Shown piece by piece: positions 15,131-23,607 of a stretch of DNA of 64,000 bases. Every line of letters starts with the position of its first letter. Positions within the stretch are counted from its first letter, which is position 1. The DNA is taken from contig NZ_CP114283.1 in the NCBI RefSeq assembly GCF_027107535.1, positions 5,580,001 through 5,644,000 of the forward strand, in the 5' to 3' direction. The notes under the pieces were generated by a model. The model was not told the DNA's origin. It saw only the letters and a list, made by a program, of their open reading frames with translations, and did no database searches. The translations under genes and the position numbers were made by a program. This DNA is from Streptomyces aurantiacus (GTDB taxonomy: Bacteria; Actinomycetota; Actinomycetes; Streptomycetales; Streptomycetaceae).

Positions 15131-15733
15131 TCAGGAGGCCCGAGGGCGGGCGTGCAGAAGAAGGTGGTCGGCGAGCAGTTCCAGCGCCGCCTGACTGTCG
15201 TCGCTGTTGCGGTCGACGAGCCAGCTCATGTTGAGGCCGTCGATCACCGACTGCACGTACCGGGCCAGCACCGGCACGGGCACCGCCCACTCGATGTCCG
15301 CGTTCTCGGCGGCCAGTTCGAGCAACGAGGTGAAGGCCCCCAGGGAGATCTCGTACTGCCTCCTCGCCACGGCCTCGAAACCGTCGTTGCGCAGCCCGTA
15401 CTGCGTGAGCTCGTAACTGATCTGGTGCTCGCCGGGGTTGGCCTCGAAGCCCTTCCAGAAGGCGTGGAGGCTGTCGAGAACGCTGTCGCGGATCTCCTTG
15501 TGCGGCGCGAACAGGCCTCGCACCTCGGCGACGTACCGCTCCGTGAGGGTCTCCGTGACGAGTTCGAGGAGGTGCGCCCTGGAGTCGAAGCAGTAGTGGA
15601 AGGCTCCGAGGGTCATACCGGCTTCGTTGACGATCGCGCGCGTGGTGGCCTTGGCCACCCCGTCCCGTGCCATGACCCGGATCGCCGCTTCGAGGAGCTC
15701 GGCCCTCCGGTCGCTCGCCGCCATACGGGGCAC
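15131..15733 (-). CDS. TetR family regulator of the adjacent catabolic cluster
   Basis: A 200-residue TetR regulator. The N-terminal HTH is RRAELLEAAIRVMARDGVAKATTRAIVNEAGMTLGAFHYCFDSR, split as helix, GVAKAT, turn and recognition helix. The variable C-terminal ligand domain is rich in aromatics (HAFWKGFEANPGEH, YELTQYG). The GTG start has AGGAG 5 nt upstream; an ATG three codons later is an alternative. It is divergent from the SMP-30 gene across a 39-bp perfect palindrome, which is almost certainly its operator. By family precedent it is a ligand-released repressor of the lactonase-SDR-SDR genes. Confidence 0.9.
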   Translation of the reverse strand: MPRMAASDRRAELLEAAIRVMARDGVAKATTRAIVNEAGMTLGAFHYCFDSRAHLLELVTETLTERYVAEVRGLFAPHKEIRDSVLDSLHAFWKGFEANPGEHQISYELTQYGLRNDGFEAVARRQYEISLGAFTSLLELAAENADIEWAVPVPVLARYVQSVIDGLNMSWLVDRNSDDSQAALELLADHLLLHARPRAS

Positions 15734-15821
15734 GCCTTCTCCTCTCCTCACCTGCCGGCTGCGCTCGCCGGCCGTCGCCGGGGGCAGGCATCCGTCGTCA
15801 GCCCAGAATGGGGACGCCGGG

Positions 15822-15860
15822 AGAAGTAAGTCAAGCGTCCTGGACGCTTGACTTACTTCT
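15822..15860. promoter_or_regulatory. 39-bp perfect palindromic operator with divergent -35 boxes
   Basis: Two perfect 19-nt arms flank one central T. Each arm holds TTGACT read outwards: 15848-15853 on the plus strand and 15829-15834 on the minus strand. Each is followed after an 18-bp spacer by a matching -10 candidate, GACCGT (15872-15877) and CATTCT (15805-15810). A TetR dimer, or two dimers, bound here would block both divergent promoters at once. Confidence 0.85.
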
Positions 15861-15922
15861 GGGCGGTGAGCGACCGTAACGGCGATCGGCACCCCACGAG
15901 CACCCACCCTCAGGAGGCAGGA

Positions 15923-16897
15923 GTGCGGCCGAAGGCCACGGTTGTTCTGGACGGATTCGGCATTCTGGAATGTCTGCGCTGGCACGGCGACGCGCTCTGG
16001 TTCTGCGATCTCGCCCACGGGACGGTGCACCGCTGGGACACCGTCGGACAGCCCGAGACGGTCGTGGAGGTGCCCGGCCGGGCCGCCGGCCTCGGCTTTC
16101 TGCCCGACGGCCGCATGCTGGTCGTCTCGATGGAGGGACGCTGCGTCTACCGGCGGGAGCCGGACGGCTCCCTCGTCGTGCACGCGGACCTCCAGGACAT
16201 CGCCGACGGCAACGCCAACGACATGTTCGTCGACCAGCAGGGCCGGGCCTACGTCGGAAACTTCGGATTCGACTACCACGGCTTCGTCAGGGAGAAGCCC
16301 AACTCGATGCTCTACGCGCCGCCGGGTGTGCCCAGGACGCCGATCGCCTGCTACGCGCCGACCGGCGAACTGCTCGGCCTCAGCGAACCGCTGGTCTTCC
16401 CCAACGGCCTGTTCCTCACCGACGACGGGCAGACCCTGCTGGTCGCCGAGACCCTCGCGATGCGGCTCACGGCGCTGCCGGTCCTGCCGGACGGGCGCCT
16501 GGGCCGCCCACGCCCCTGGGCTCCCCTGATCCCGCCCTGGTTGTGGAAGGCCCTCAACAACGCCGGCCCGATCGGCCATGTCACCCGGCGCGTCTCCGCT
16601 CTCCTGGACCACCGGGCGATCGCCGAGCGCTCCAGCAGCCCCATCGCCCCGGACGGCATCGCGCCCGGCAGGGACGGCACGGCCTGGGTGGCCAACGCGC
16701 TGCGCGGCGAGTGTGTGCGCGTCGGCCCCGGAGGCACCATCCTCGACCGCGTCCCCACCAGCCAACGGACGCTGAGCTGTCTGGTCGCCGGCCCCAGGGG
16801 CGACACCCTGTACGCGGCGACCGTGTCGACCGACGATCCGGTGCGGGCGGCACAGCTCAACTCCTCGCGGCTGGAGGCGTACGTCCTGCCGTCCTGA
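15923..16897 (+). CDS. SMP-30/gluconolactonase-like (strictosidine-synthase-like) lactonase
   Basis: A 324-residue six-bladed beta-propeller. Visible propeller motifs include LRWHGDALWFCDL, GLGFLPDGRMLVVSM, DGNANDMFVDQQGRAYVGNFGF, FPNGLFLTDDGQTLLVAE and APDGIAPGRDGTAWVAN. The ND and PNG motifs provide the Ca2+ ligands of SMP-30 lactonases. The GTG start has GGAGG 5 nt upstream. No signal peptide is seen, so it is cytoplasmic. With an FMO-type monooxygenase and dehydrogenases nearby, opening a lactone made by Baeyer-Villiger oxidation is a reasonable inferred role. Confidence 0.85.
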   Translation: MRPKATVVLDGFGILECLRWHGDALWFCDLAHGTVHRWDTVGQPETVVEVPGRAAGLGFLPDGRMLVVSMEGRCVYRREPDGSLVVHADLQDIADGNANDMFVDQQGRAYVGNFGFDYHGFVREKPNSMLYAPPGVPRTPIACYAPTGELLGLSEPLVFPNGLFLTDDGQTLLVAETLAMRLTALPVLPDGRLGRPRPWAPLIPPWLWKALNNAGPIGHVTRRVSALLDHRAIAERSSSPIAPDGIAPGRDGTAWVANALRGECVRVGPGGTILDRVPTSQRTLSCLVAGPRGDTLYAATVSTDDPVRAAQLNSSRLEAYVLPS

Positions 16898-17006
16898 TCT
16901 CGGACCTCGTCCTTCGGCTCACTTCTTCTGGAGTCTCCATGCACGGACAGCGGACGGACGCCCCCCTTCCCGTCCACGACGACAGCGCGCACGGCGGGAG
17001 GCGACG

Positions 17007-17834
17007 GTGAGCGTCGTCATGGTGACCGGCGCGGCCGGCGGGATCGGTGCCGCGACCGCGCGCGAGGCGGTTCGGCGCGGACACCGGGTCGTCCTCGCCG
17101 ACATCGACGTGGCGGGGGCCATCCGGCTCGCCGGCCGGCTCGGTTCCGCGGCTCTCGCCGTGGAACTCGACATCCGCGACGAGGACGCCTGGGAGGCTGC
17201 CTTCGACACCGCCGCCTCGCGGCTCGGGCCCGTCGAGGTCCTCATCAACAACGCCGGGATCATCCACACGGGCTACGCACGGCAGCTGTCGATGGCCCAG
17301 CACCGCCACATGGTGGAGGTCAACCTGATCGGCCCGATGACGGGGATGATGGCCGCGCTGCCCCGGATGCGCGCACAGGGACACGGGCACATCATCACCA
17401 TCTGCAGCATGAGTTCGTTCATGCCGCTGATCGGCTACACCAGTTACGGCGCGACCAAGCACGGGCTGCGCGCCTTCCACCACAGCGTCGCCATCGAGGA
17501 GCGGGACGGACCGGTCACCTTCAGCATCATCCATCCGCCCGGCACCCGGACGCCGATGCTGGAGCAGGAGATGGCCGACCCCAGCTCGGTGATCACCTTC
17601 GCCGAGAAGCCGCTCACCCCCGAAGCGGTCGCCTCGGTGATCGTCGACGCGATCGTGAAGAAGCCCGTCGAGGTCGTTCACCCGGCACTCGCCGGACGCT
17701 TCCAGCGGGTCGCGGGAGTGTTCCCGCGGCTCATGCACTTCGCGATTCCGCGGGTGGCGGCCATGGCCAGGCGCCGCAGCCCGGGCGCCGGAGCGGCCCC
17801 GCCCACGCCCCGCGAGCGTGGAGCCAGCACATGA
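17007..17834 (+). CDS. Short-chain dehydrogenase/reductase (SDR 1)
   Basis: A 275-residue classical SDR with TGAAGGIG cofactor motif near residue 8, LADID after beta-2 (Asp suggests NAD+), NNAG at about 87-90, catalytic Ser in ICSMSSF and YGATK (Tyr-x3-Lys). The C-terminal extension is long and basic (KKPVEVVHP, then a tail with MARRRS), as in SadH-like SDRs of mycobacterial mymA-type clusters, where it may mediate membrane association. The GTG start follows GGGAGG. It is the second gene of the TetR-controlled run. Confidence 0.9.
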   Translation: MSVVMVTGAAGGIGAATAREAVRRGHRVVLADIDVAGAIRLAGRLGSAALAVELDIRDEDAWEAAFDTAASRLGPVEVLINNAGIIHTGYARQLSMAQHRHMVEVNLIGPMTGMMAALPRMRAQGHGHIITICSMSSFMPLIGYTSYGATKHGLRAFHHSVAIEERDGPVTFSIIHPPGTRTPMLEQEMADPSSVITFAEKPLTPEAVASVIVDAIVKKPVEVVHPALAGRFQRVAGVFPRLMHFAIPRVAAMARRRSPGAGAAPPTPRERGAST

Positions 17835-17933
17835 GGCGCGAACCGGCCTCCGCCAGGGCCACGCACACGCCACGCGGCTGCTCCCTGTGACACCTACGAC
17901 CACCGGCTCTTCCGACAAGGACAAAGGGGCACC

Positions 17934-18704
17934 ATGGCGCGCATCACCGACCGGACGATCCTGATCGTCGGTGCCTCGTCGGGCATCGGCGCGGAGGTCG
18001 CGCGGCACCTCGCGCACGGGGGCAACCGGCTCGTCCTCACGGCACGGCGCGCACCCGAACTGACCGCCGTCGCCGACAGCGTACGGGCCCGGGGCAGCGA
18101 CTGCCTGGTCGTCGCCGCCGACGCCCTCGACCCGCGGGCAGCCGCCGACGTGGTGACGGCCGGCGTGGCGGAGTACGGGTCCATGGATGTCGCGCTGCTC
18201 AACGCCGGGCAGGGTCCGGACATGTCCATGGACCAGGTGGGCGTGGCGGACGTCTCGCGGATCATGGCGCTCAACTACGACGTGGTCGTCAACTACCTCG
18301 TCCCTCTCATCGCGCAGATGGGCAGCCAGACAGGCGGAGGCCTGATCGCCCACACCAACTCCCTGGCAGGGCTCATGGGCATCCCCCGCCAGGGGCCCTA
18401 CTCTGCGGCGAAAGCGGCCGCGCGCACACTCATCGACTCCGCGCGCGTCGAACTGGCGCCCAGAGGAATCCGGTTCACCTCGGTCCACCCCGGCTTCGTC
18501 GCCACCGAGCGCATCAGCGGGGACGGCCTGCCCAAACCTTTCGAGATCAGCCAGGAGCGTGCGGCCCGGTACGTCGTGCGTGCCCTGGAGAGGGAACCGG
18601 CGCAGGCGTACTTCCCCTGGCAAACAGCGGCGCTGGTGCGCACGCTGCGCGCTCTGCCCACGCCGGTCTCCTCCCTGGTTCTCCGGAAACTCGCCTCTCG
18701 GTAG
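17934..18704 (+). CDS. Short-chain dehydrogenase/reductase (SDR 2)
   Basis: A 256-residue SDR with VGASSGIG (about residues 12-19), TARR after beta-2 (Arg pair suggests NADPH), LNAG in place of NNAG, catalytic Ser in HTNSLAG and YSAAK. The C-terminus has a hydrophobic end region (AALVRTLRALPTPVSSLVLRKL). The different cofactor preference from SDR 1 suggests one oxidative and one reductive step, or an oxidation-reduction pair on the same alcohol. AAAGGGG precedes the ATG. The AraC regulator starts 7 bp after its stop. Confidence 0.88.
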   Translation: MARITDRTILIVGASSGIGAEVARHLAHGGNRLVLTARRAPELTAVADSVRARGSDCLVVAADALDPRAAADVVTAGVAEYGSMDVALLNAGQGPDMSMDQVGVADVSRIMALNYDVVVNYLVPLIAQMGSQTGGGLIAHTNSLAGLMGIPRQGPYSAAKAAARTLIDSARVELAPRGIRFTSVHPGFVATERISGDGLPKPFEISQERAARYVVRALEREPAQAYFPWQTAALVRTLRALPTPVSSLVLRKLASR

Positions 18705-18711
18705 GAACGCC

Positions 18712-19791
18712 ATGTCCCACAGTCCCGCCCCCGAGCGTTCTCCGGGAACGAGTCGCAGCACCTCGGCGACCATCTCGCCGAACATCCTGCGATACCTCGC
18801 TCTGGTCGCCGACGAGTACGACGTCGACCTCCGGCCCCTTCTCAACGAGGTGGGACTGGACGAGACGGTGATGCGTTCCGCGGCGCTCCGGGTCTCCTAC
18901 CGGCAGGGCAGCGCCGTCATCCGCCGTGCGGTGGAACTCACCGGCGACGCACACCTGGGCCTGCGCGTGGGCGCCGCCCAGCACCTCACCGCCTGGGGCC
19001 TCCTCGGCTTCGCCCAGATGGCTGCCGACACGCTGCGGGACGCCATCGAAGCGGGGGTACGGTTCCAGAACCTGTCCGGAGCCATGGTCGTCTGGTCGGC
19101 CGAGGAGGAGGCAGCGGGCTACGTGGTGCGGGCCGAACTGCCCGACCCCGCCCTCGATCCCGCCGTGGCGGTCTTCCTCGCCGAGGAGGCGTTCGCCAGC
19201 GTCGTCTGCCTCACCCGACTGAGCTCGGGGGACGAATTCGCCCCGCAGAGCGTCGAGTTCGCCCTCCATACGCCCCGCGACACCCGGTCGTTCGAGGAGT
19301 TGTTCCGCTGCCCCGTGCGTTTCGGCGCCGTGCAGAACCGCATGGTGTTCCCCGCCGCCTGGGCCCGCCGGACGATGCCGGGACGGGACCCCGTCACCTT
19401 CGCCGCGGTGATGGCGCTCCTGGACGAACAGCTGACCTCTCGTCGCGACCAGCAGGAACTGCTGGAGGTACTGGAGGTCTCGATCGCGCAGAGCCTGCCC
19501 GACGTACCGCCCTTCGTCGAACAGGCCCGTCGGCACTCCTCCAGCGAACGCACCCTGCGCCGCCGTCTCGCCGAGTCGGGCACCACGTACGAAGCGGTCG
19601 TCGACGGAGTACGCCGCGAGCGGGTCGAACAGCTGCTGCGCCGACCGGAGTTGACCCTGCGTGACGTAGCCCGGCAGGCCGGATTCTCCGACGGGCGGGC
19701 CCTGCGGCGTGCCGTGCAGCGCTGGCACGGAGTGGCGCCGGCACGGCTCCGCGGCGAAACCACGGAACAGGCCGGGCGCGCCGGCATCTGA
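18712..19791 (+). CDS. AraC-family regulator, VirS/OruR type
   Basis: A 359-residue regulator. The N-terminal ~200 residues form an arabinose_bd-type ligand domain (YLALVADEYDVDLRPLL, then LTGDAHLGLRVGA, AWGLLGFAQMAADTLRDAI). The C-terminal AraC HTH covers about 260-350 (HSSSERTLRRRLAESGTTYEAVVDGVRRE, then LRDVARQAGFSDGRALRRAVQRW and GVAPARLR). This architecture is that of Mycobacterium VirS, which activates the FMO/SDR-containing mymA operon. Here too it sits between SDR genes and a convergent ALDH-SDR-FMO operon, which it probably controls. Confidence 0.9.
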   Translation: MSHSPAPERSPGTSRSTSATISPNILRYLALVADEYDVDLRPLLNEVGLDETVMRSAALRVSYRQGSAVIRRAVELTGDAHLGLRVGAAQHLTAWGLLGFAQMAADTLRDAIEAGVRFQNLSGAMVVWSAEEEAAGYVVRAELPDPALDPAVAVFLAEEAFASVVCLTRLSSGDEFAPQSVEFALHTPRDTRSFEELFRCPVRFGAVQNRMVFPAAWARRTMPGRDPVTFAAVMALLDEQLTSRRDQQELLEVLEVSIAQSLPDVPPFVEQARRHSSSERTLRRRLAESGTTYEAVVDGVRRERVEQLLRRPELTLRDVARQAGFSDGRALRRAVQRWHGVAPARLRGETTEQAGRAGI

Positions 19792-19812
19792 CGCCGGGCG
19801 CCCGTAGCCCGG

Positions 19813-21240
19813 TCAGCGGGTGTGGATCCAGATCGTCTTCTCCCTGGTCCACTGCGCGAAGGCGTCCATTGATTTCTCGACGCCGCCGAACCCGGACTGC
19901 TTCCAGCCGCCGAAGGGAGTGGTGATGTCGCCTTCGCTGTAGGAGTTGACGGAGACCACTCCGGCTTCGATCGCGCGCGCCAGCCGGACCGCGGTGTCGA
20001 GGTCGCGGGTCCACACCGATGCGGCGAGTCCGTACTCGGTGGCGTTCGCCCTCCGTACCGCCTCGTCCTCGGACTCGAAGGTCTCGACGGTGACGACTGG
20101 TCCGAACAGCTCTTTGGTGAGCACGTCGCTGCCCGCGGGGACGCGGCTGATGACGGTGGGCGGGTAGTAGGCGCCGTGCTCCGGCAGGCCGGGCGGCAGC
20201 CCTCCGGTGTGGATGTGCGCTCCCGCCGAGCGGGCCGCCTCCACCGCCGCCGAGACGCGGTCGAGGGCGGTGGTGGTGATGAGGGGCCCCACCTGGGTGC
20301 GCGGGTCGGCCGGGTCGCCGATGACCAGGCCCTTCGCGGCGGTCGTGAACCGGTGCAGCACCTCCTCGGCGATGCTGTGGTGGACCAGGACGCGGGAGCC
20401 GGCCGTGCAGTTCTGGCCCATCGTCAGGAACGCGGCCTCGATCATGTTGTCGATGAGGTCGTCCCCGTAGGCGAGGGCGTCGGCCATCAGGACCTGCGGA
20501 CTCTTGCCGCCCATCTCCAGGGAGACACGCTTGAAGTTGGTCTCCGCCGCCGCGGCCAGGACCCGGCGCCCGGTGGCCGTGGAGCCGGTGAACGACAGGG
20601 CGCGCACCAGCGGGTCCCGGGCGAGTGCGGTTCCGGTGACGGGTCCCAGGCCGGGGAGGACAGTCAGCACACCGTCGGGCAGGCCCGCTTCGGTGGCCAG
20701 GGCCGCCAGGTGCAGGGTGGAGCGTGGAGTCGCCTCCGCCGGTTTCAGCAGCAGGCAGTTGCCCGCCACGAGGGCCGGGCCCACCTTCCAGGCTGCCATC
20801 GCCAGGGGGTAGTTCCAGGGCAGGATGGCGGCGGCCACTCCCACCGGCTCGCGGCTCACGAGCCCCAGGCTGTCGTGACCGGTGGGGGCGACGCGTCCGA
20901 AGACCTTGTCGGCCGCCTCCGCGAACCAGCGGATCGACTCGATCGCCCCCGGCACGTCGCCCGTACGGCACTCCGTGATCGGTTTGCCCGCGTCCTCGCT
21001 GTCCAGCCCGGCCAGGAACTCGGCGTCACGCTCCATCAGGTCGGCCAGGCGCAGCAGCACCGCGGCACGCTCCCGCGGCGGCCGCCCGGACCAGACACCG
21101 CTCTCGAACACCCGGTGTGCCTGCTCAGCCGCCCGGGCGACGTCGTCCGCGCTCGCGGCGGGCACCGTGGTGATCAGCTCACCGGTCGTCGGGTTCACGA
21201 CACGCAGCGTCTCCCGTGTGTCCGTGCTCGTCCCGCTCAT
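19813..21240 (-). CDS. NAD(P)+-dependent aldehyde dehydrogenase
   Basis: A 475-residue ALDH. Motifs in order are LPWNYPLAMAAWKVGPAL (cofactor-binding Asn), KPAEATP, FTGSTATGRRV (Rossmann), SLEMGGKSPQV with the general-base Glu, MGQNCTAGSRV with the nucleophile Cys, TKELFGPVV and TPFGGWKQSGFGGVEK. It is a soluble tetramer or dimer by family. It oxidises an aldehyde to an acid as the terminal step of a degradation route. It overlaps the SDR stop by ATGA, placing it third in an FMO-SDR-ALDH operon. The ATG is clear; an upstream extension would run out of frame through the SDR gene. Confidence 0.92.
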   Translation of the reverse strand: MSGTSTDTRETLRVVNPTTGELITTVPAASADDVARAAEQAHRVFESGVWSGRPPRERAAVLLRLADLMERDAEFLAGLDSEDAGKPITECRTGDVPGAIESIRWFAEAADKVFGRVAPTGHDSLGLVSREPVGVAAAILPWNYPLAMAAWKVGPALVAGNCLLLKPAEATPRSTLHLAALATEAGLPDGVLTVLPGLGPVTGTALARDPLVRALSFTGSTATGRRVLAAAAETNFKRVSLEMGGKSPQVLMADALAYGDDLIDNMIEAAFLTMGQNCTAGSRVLVHHSIAEEVLHRFTTAAKGLVIGDPADPRTQVGPLITTTALDRVSAAVEAARSAGAHIHTGGLPPGLPEHGAYYPPTVISRVPAGSDVLTKELFGPVVTVETFESEDEAVRRANATEYGLAASVWTRDLDTAVRLARAIEAGVVSVNSYSEGDITTPFGGWKQSGFGGVEKSMDAFAQWTREKTIWIHTR

Positions 21241-22112
21241 GCTTCCTCCACCAGTTCCCACCGGCCGTCGACCCGACGGGCCAGTCCTCTGTCGCGCAGA
21301 TCGTCCAGGTAGCGGGCCTGGCCCCGCTCTCCGCGTTTGCGGAACAGCGGGAAGAGTCTGGGCAGCAGGTTCGGCGCCAGCATCGCGAACCGCACCAGGC
21401 GGGACTCGCCGGGCCGGACGTAGGCCTCCAGACGGGGCTTGTCCAGCAGGCTCACGACCGCCTTGACGACGTCGGCGGGCTGTTGCGGCGGGTCCTGGAA
21501 CTGCATGGAGTTCCCGCCGTCCACGGCCTCCTGGCGCAGCATCCGCGTGTCGGTCGCCGACGGCAGCACGGAACCTGCCTTGATGCCCTTGTTCCGCAGG
21601 TCGAGCCCGATGGCGAGCATCGCGCCGCGCAGCCCGAACTTGGACGCGGTGTAGATCGGGGTCTCCCCCAGCGGGAAGATCCCGCCGAGGGACACCGTGG
21701 TGACCACCCGGGGATCGCCGGACGCCCGCAGCAGGGGGATGGCGATCCGGGTGGTGACCAGCGGGGAGAGCAGGTTGAGATCGATCTCCTGCTCGATGCT
21801 CTCCACGCTGCGTACGTCGAAGCGCTCCGCGCTGGTCATGCCGACGTTGTTGACCAGTACGTCGATGCGGCCGTGGGTGGCGCCGACGCCGTCGAGCGTC
21901 CGCTCCACCGCGGCGCGGTCGAGCAGGTCGCAGCCCACTCCGACGTGCCCGCTGCCGGGCAGGTCGGCGGCGGTCCGCTTCGCCCGCACGTCGTCGATGT
22001 CGACCACGACGACGCGCGCGCCGCCGGAGGCGAACCGGTGGCACATGGCGCTCCCGATGCCGCCGGCACCGCCGGTCACCAGGATGACCTTGTCCCGGAA
22101 GTCGTACGTCAT
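21237..22112 (-). CDS. Short-chain dehydrogenase/reductase (SDR 3)
   Basis: A 291-residue SDR with VTGGAGGIG (about residues 12-20), VVDIDD after beta-2 (Asp suggests NAD+), NNVG, catalytic Ser in TTVSLGG and YTASK. A C-terminal extension of about 40 residues (LFPLFRKRGERGQARYLDD) goes beyond the core fold. It overlaps both neighbours by 4 nt, so translation is coupled with the monooxygenase before it and the ALDH after it. An alcohol-to-ketone or alcohol-to-aldehyde step feeding them is likely. Confidence 0.9.
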   Translation of the reverse strand: MTYDFRDKVILVTGGAGGIGSAMCHRFASGGARVVVVDIDDVRAKRTAADLPGSGHVGVGCDLLDRAAVERTLDGVGATHGRIDVLVNNVGMTSAERFDVRSVESIEQEIDLNLLSPLVTTRIAIPLLRASGDPRVVTTVSLGGIFPLGETPIYTASKFGLRGAMLAIGLDLRNKGIKAGSVLPSATDTRMLRQEAVDGGNSMQFQDPPQQPADVVKAVVSLLDKPRLEAYVRPGESRLVRFAMLAPNLLPRLFPLFRKRGERGQARYLDDLRDRGLARRVDGRWELVEEA

Positions 22113-23455
22113 GACGCCACCGCTTCCGGCCGCACGGACGCCGTCCGGGGTGGCCGGCCGGCGGTGCGCCAGCCCATGCCGGACGCGACCTTGTTCAGGT
22201 ACTTCACGAAGGCCTCGCTGTGGACGTATCCGGTGTGGCGGGGGGAGTCGACGAACTTCAGCCCGCCGGTCAGGTCCGGCCGGTCGCTGCGGATCATGCG
22301 GGCGAACCGCTCCGCGGTGGGCCGGCCGTCCTGCGTGTCCTGGACGAACGAGGCAATCAACTGGGCCTGTGAGTCGAAGAGTTGGTACGCCCCGGAGTTC
22401 GTCTCCACGAAGCCGACGCCGAACAGGCCGTCGTGCTCACGGGAGAACGCCGACAGGTACAGGTCGGGGTGCTGCTCGTCGCCGAAGTACTTCTGGGCGG
22501 CGGGAACCCTGTGCAGGTATCCCGTGGCCAGCAGGATGAGGTCGAAGTCGTCGCGGGTGCCGTCGGCGAAGTGCACCGTGCGGCCCTCGGTGCGGGCGAT
22601 GGCGGGCTTCGCCGTGACGTCCCCGTGCTGCAGGTGGTGGATCAGCATCGAGTTGATGGCGGGGTGGGTCTCGAACAGCTTGTGGTCGGGCTTTTGCAGA
22701 CCGAGCCGGCGCGGATCGCCGTTGACGAGCCGGAGCAGTCCGCCGAACACCGCCTGCTGCAGCCACATCGGCAGGTGAGGGCCGCCGTCCGCGATGGTGT
22801 CCACCGGCCGCCCGAACAGGTGCTTCGGAATGAACCAGTAGCCGCGCCGCATGCTGATCGCCGCGTGGTCCGCGGAGCGTGCCGCGTCGCAGGCGATGTC
22901 GAGGCCGGAGTTCCCCGCGCCGACCACCAGCACCCGCTTGCCGCGCAGTTCGTCACTGCCGCGGTAGGTGACGGTGTGGCGGATCTCGCCGGTGAAGTCG
23001 CCGGGCAGGTCAGGGATGTTGGGGTGCCACTGCGATCCCGTGCACACGACGACCTGCCCGTGCACGCTCGCCCGCCCGTCGGCCCGGGTGACGGTCCAGG
23101 TGCCGTCGTGGTTCTTCTCCACGTCTCGGACCTCGGTGCCGAACTCGATCCGGTCCCTGAGTCCGTACGCCTCGGCGAACGACGTCAGGTAGGACAGGAT
23201 CTGGCGGTGTGGCGGGTAGTCCGCGAAGTGGTCCGGCATCGGATAGCCGCCGAACCCGGAGAGTGTCCTGCTGGAGATGAAGTGGGCCGACTCGTACATG
23301 GGGCTGCCGGGATTGTCGATGTCCCAGAGACCTCCCGGTCCCGTGTGCCGCTCGATGTGCGTGTACGGCAACTCCCGCTCGGCGAGTGCCCTCGCGACCG
23401 CGAGCCCCGCGGGCCCCGCCCCGATGACGCATGTGTCGTACTGGTTCTCACTCAC
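22109..23455 (-). CDS. FAD-dependent monooxygenase, FMO / Baeyer-Villiger-like
   Basis: A 448-residue flavoprotein. FAD motif GAGPAG is at about 11-16 and GGLWD closes the first fold. The FMO identity region reads FTGEIRHTVTYRG (about 152-164), matching FxGxxxHxxxY. The NADPH motif VVGAGNSGLD comes next, and LLATGYLHRVP is the FMO ATG motif. It uses NADPH and O2 to insert oxygen, either hydroxylating N/S or making esters and lactones. The GTG start has GGGAGG 7-8 nt upstream. It is first gene of a coupled FMO-SDR-ALDH operon that parallels mymA operons and cyclic-ketone degradation gene sets. Confidence 0.88.
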   Translation of the reverse strand: MSENQYDTCVIGAGPAGLAVARALAERELPYTHIERHTGPGGLWDIDNPGSPMYESAHFISSRTLSGFGGYPMPDHFADYPPHRQILSYLTSFAEAYGLRDRIEFGTEVRDVEKNHDGTWTVTRADGRASVHGQVVVCTGSQWHPNIPDLPGDFTGEIRHTVTYRGSDELRGKRVLVVGAGNSGLDIACDAARSADHAAISMRRGYWFIPKHLFGRPVDTIADGGPHLPMWLQQAVFGGLLRLVNGDPRRLGLQKPDHKLFETHPAINSMLIHHLQHGDVTAKPAIARTEGRTVHFADGTRDDFDLILLATGYLHRVPAAQKYFGDEQHPDLYLSAFSREHDGLFGVGFVETNSGAYQLFDSQAQLIASFVQDTQDGRPTAERFARMIRSDRPDLTGGLKFVDSPRHTGYVHSEAFVKYLNKVASGMGWRTAGRPPRTASVRPEAVAS

Positions 23456-23579
23456 CAGTCCGCCTCCCTTTCCCTGACGCAACAGGCGATGTGTGGAACC
23501 TACGCACGCGGTGATCCGCGGGAACTGACCCGTGCGGCCAGAGAGAGGACCTCAGCGGCCAGCGGCGGCCACAATTTGA

Positions 23580-23597
23580 TATACGAACGTTCTGATA
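23580..23597. promoter_or_regulatory. Candidate TetR operator upstream of the LLM gene
   Basis: TATACGAACGTTCTGATA is an imperfect 18-bp palindrome (7 of 9 base pairs) centred on GAACGTTC, ending 10 bp before the ATG in an unusually AT-rich stretch. The TetR encoded by the second gene of this operon is the natural ligand. Confidence 0.55.
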
Positions 23598-23607
23598 GCC
23601 TCTGTTC

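Noticed and set aside
19813..22044. An SDR-ALDH fusion in one long frame
   Set aside because: The upstream part of this frame crosses the SDR gene in a different reading frame; the ALDH starts at its own ATG overlapping the SDR stop.
15131..23455. Natural-product biosynthetic cluster
   Set aside because: Many redox enzymes occur, but no polyketide synthase, NRPS, terpene synthase or RiPP precursor is present; a degradation route fits better.
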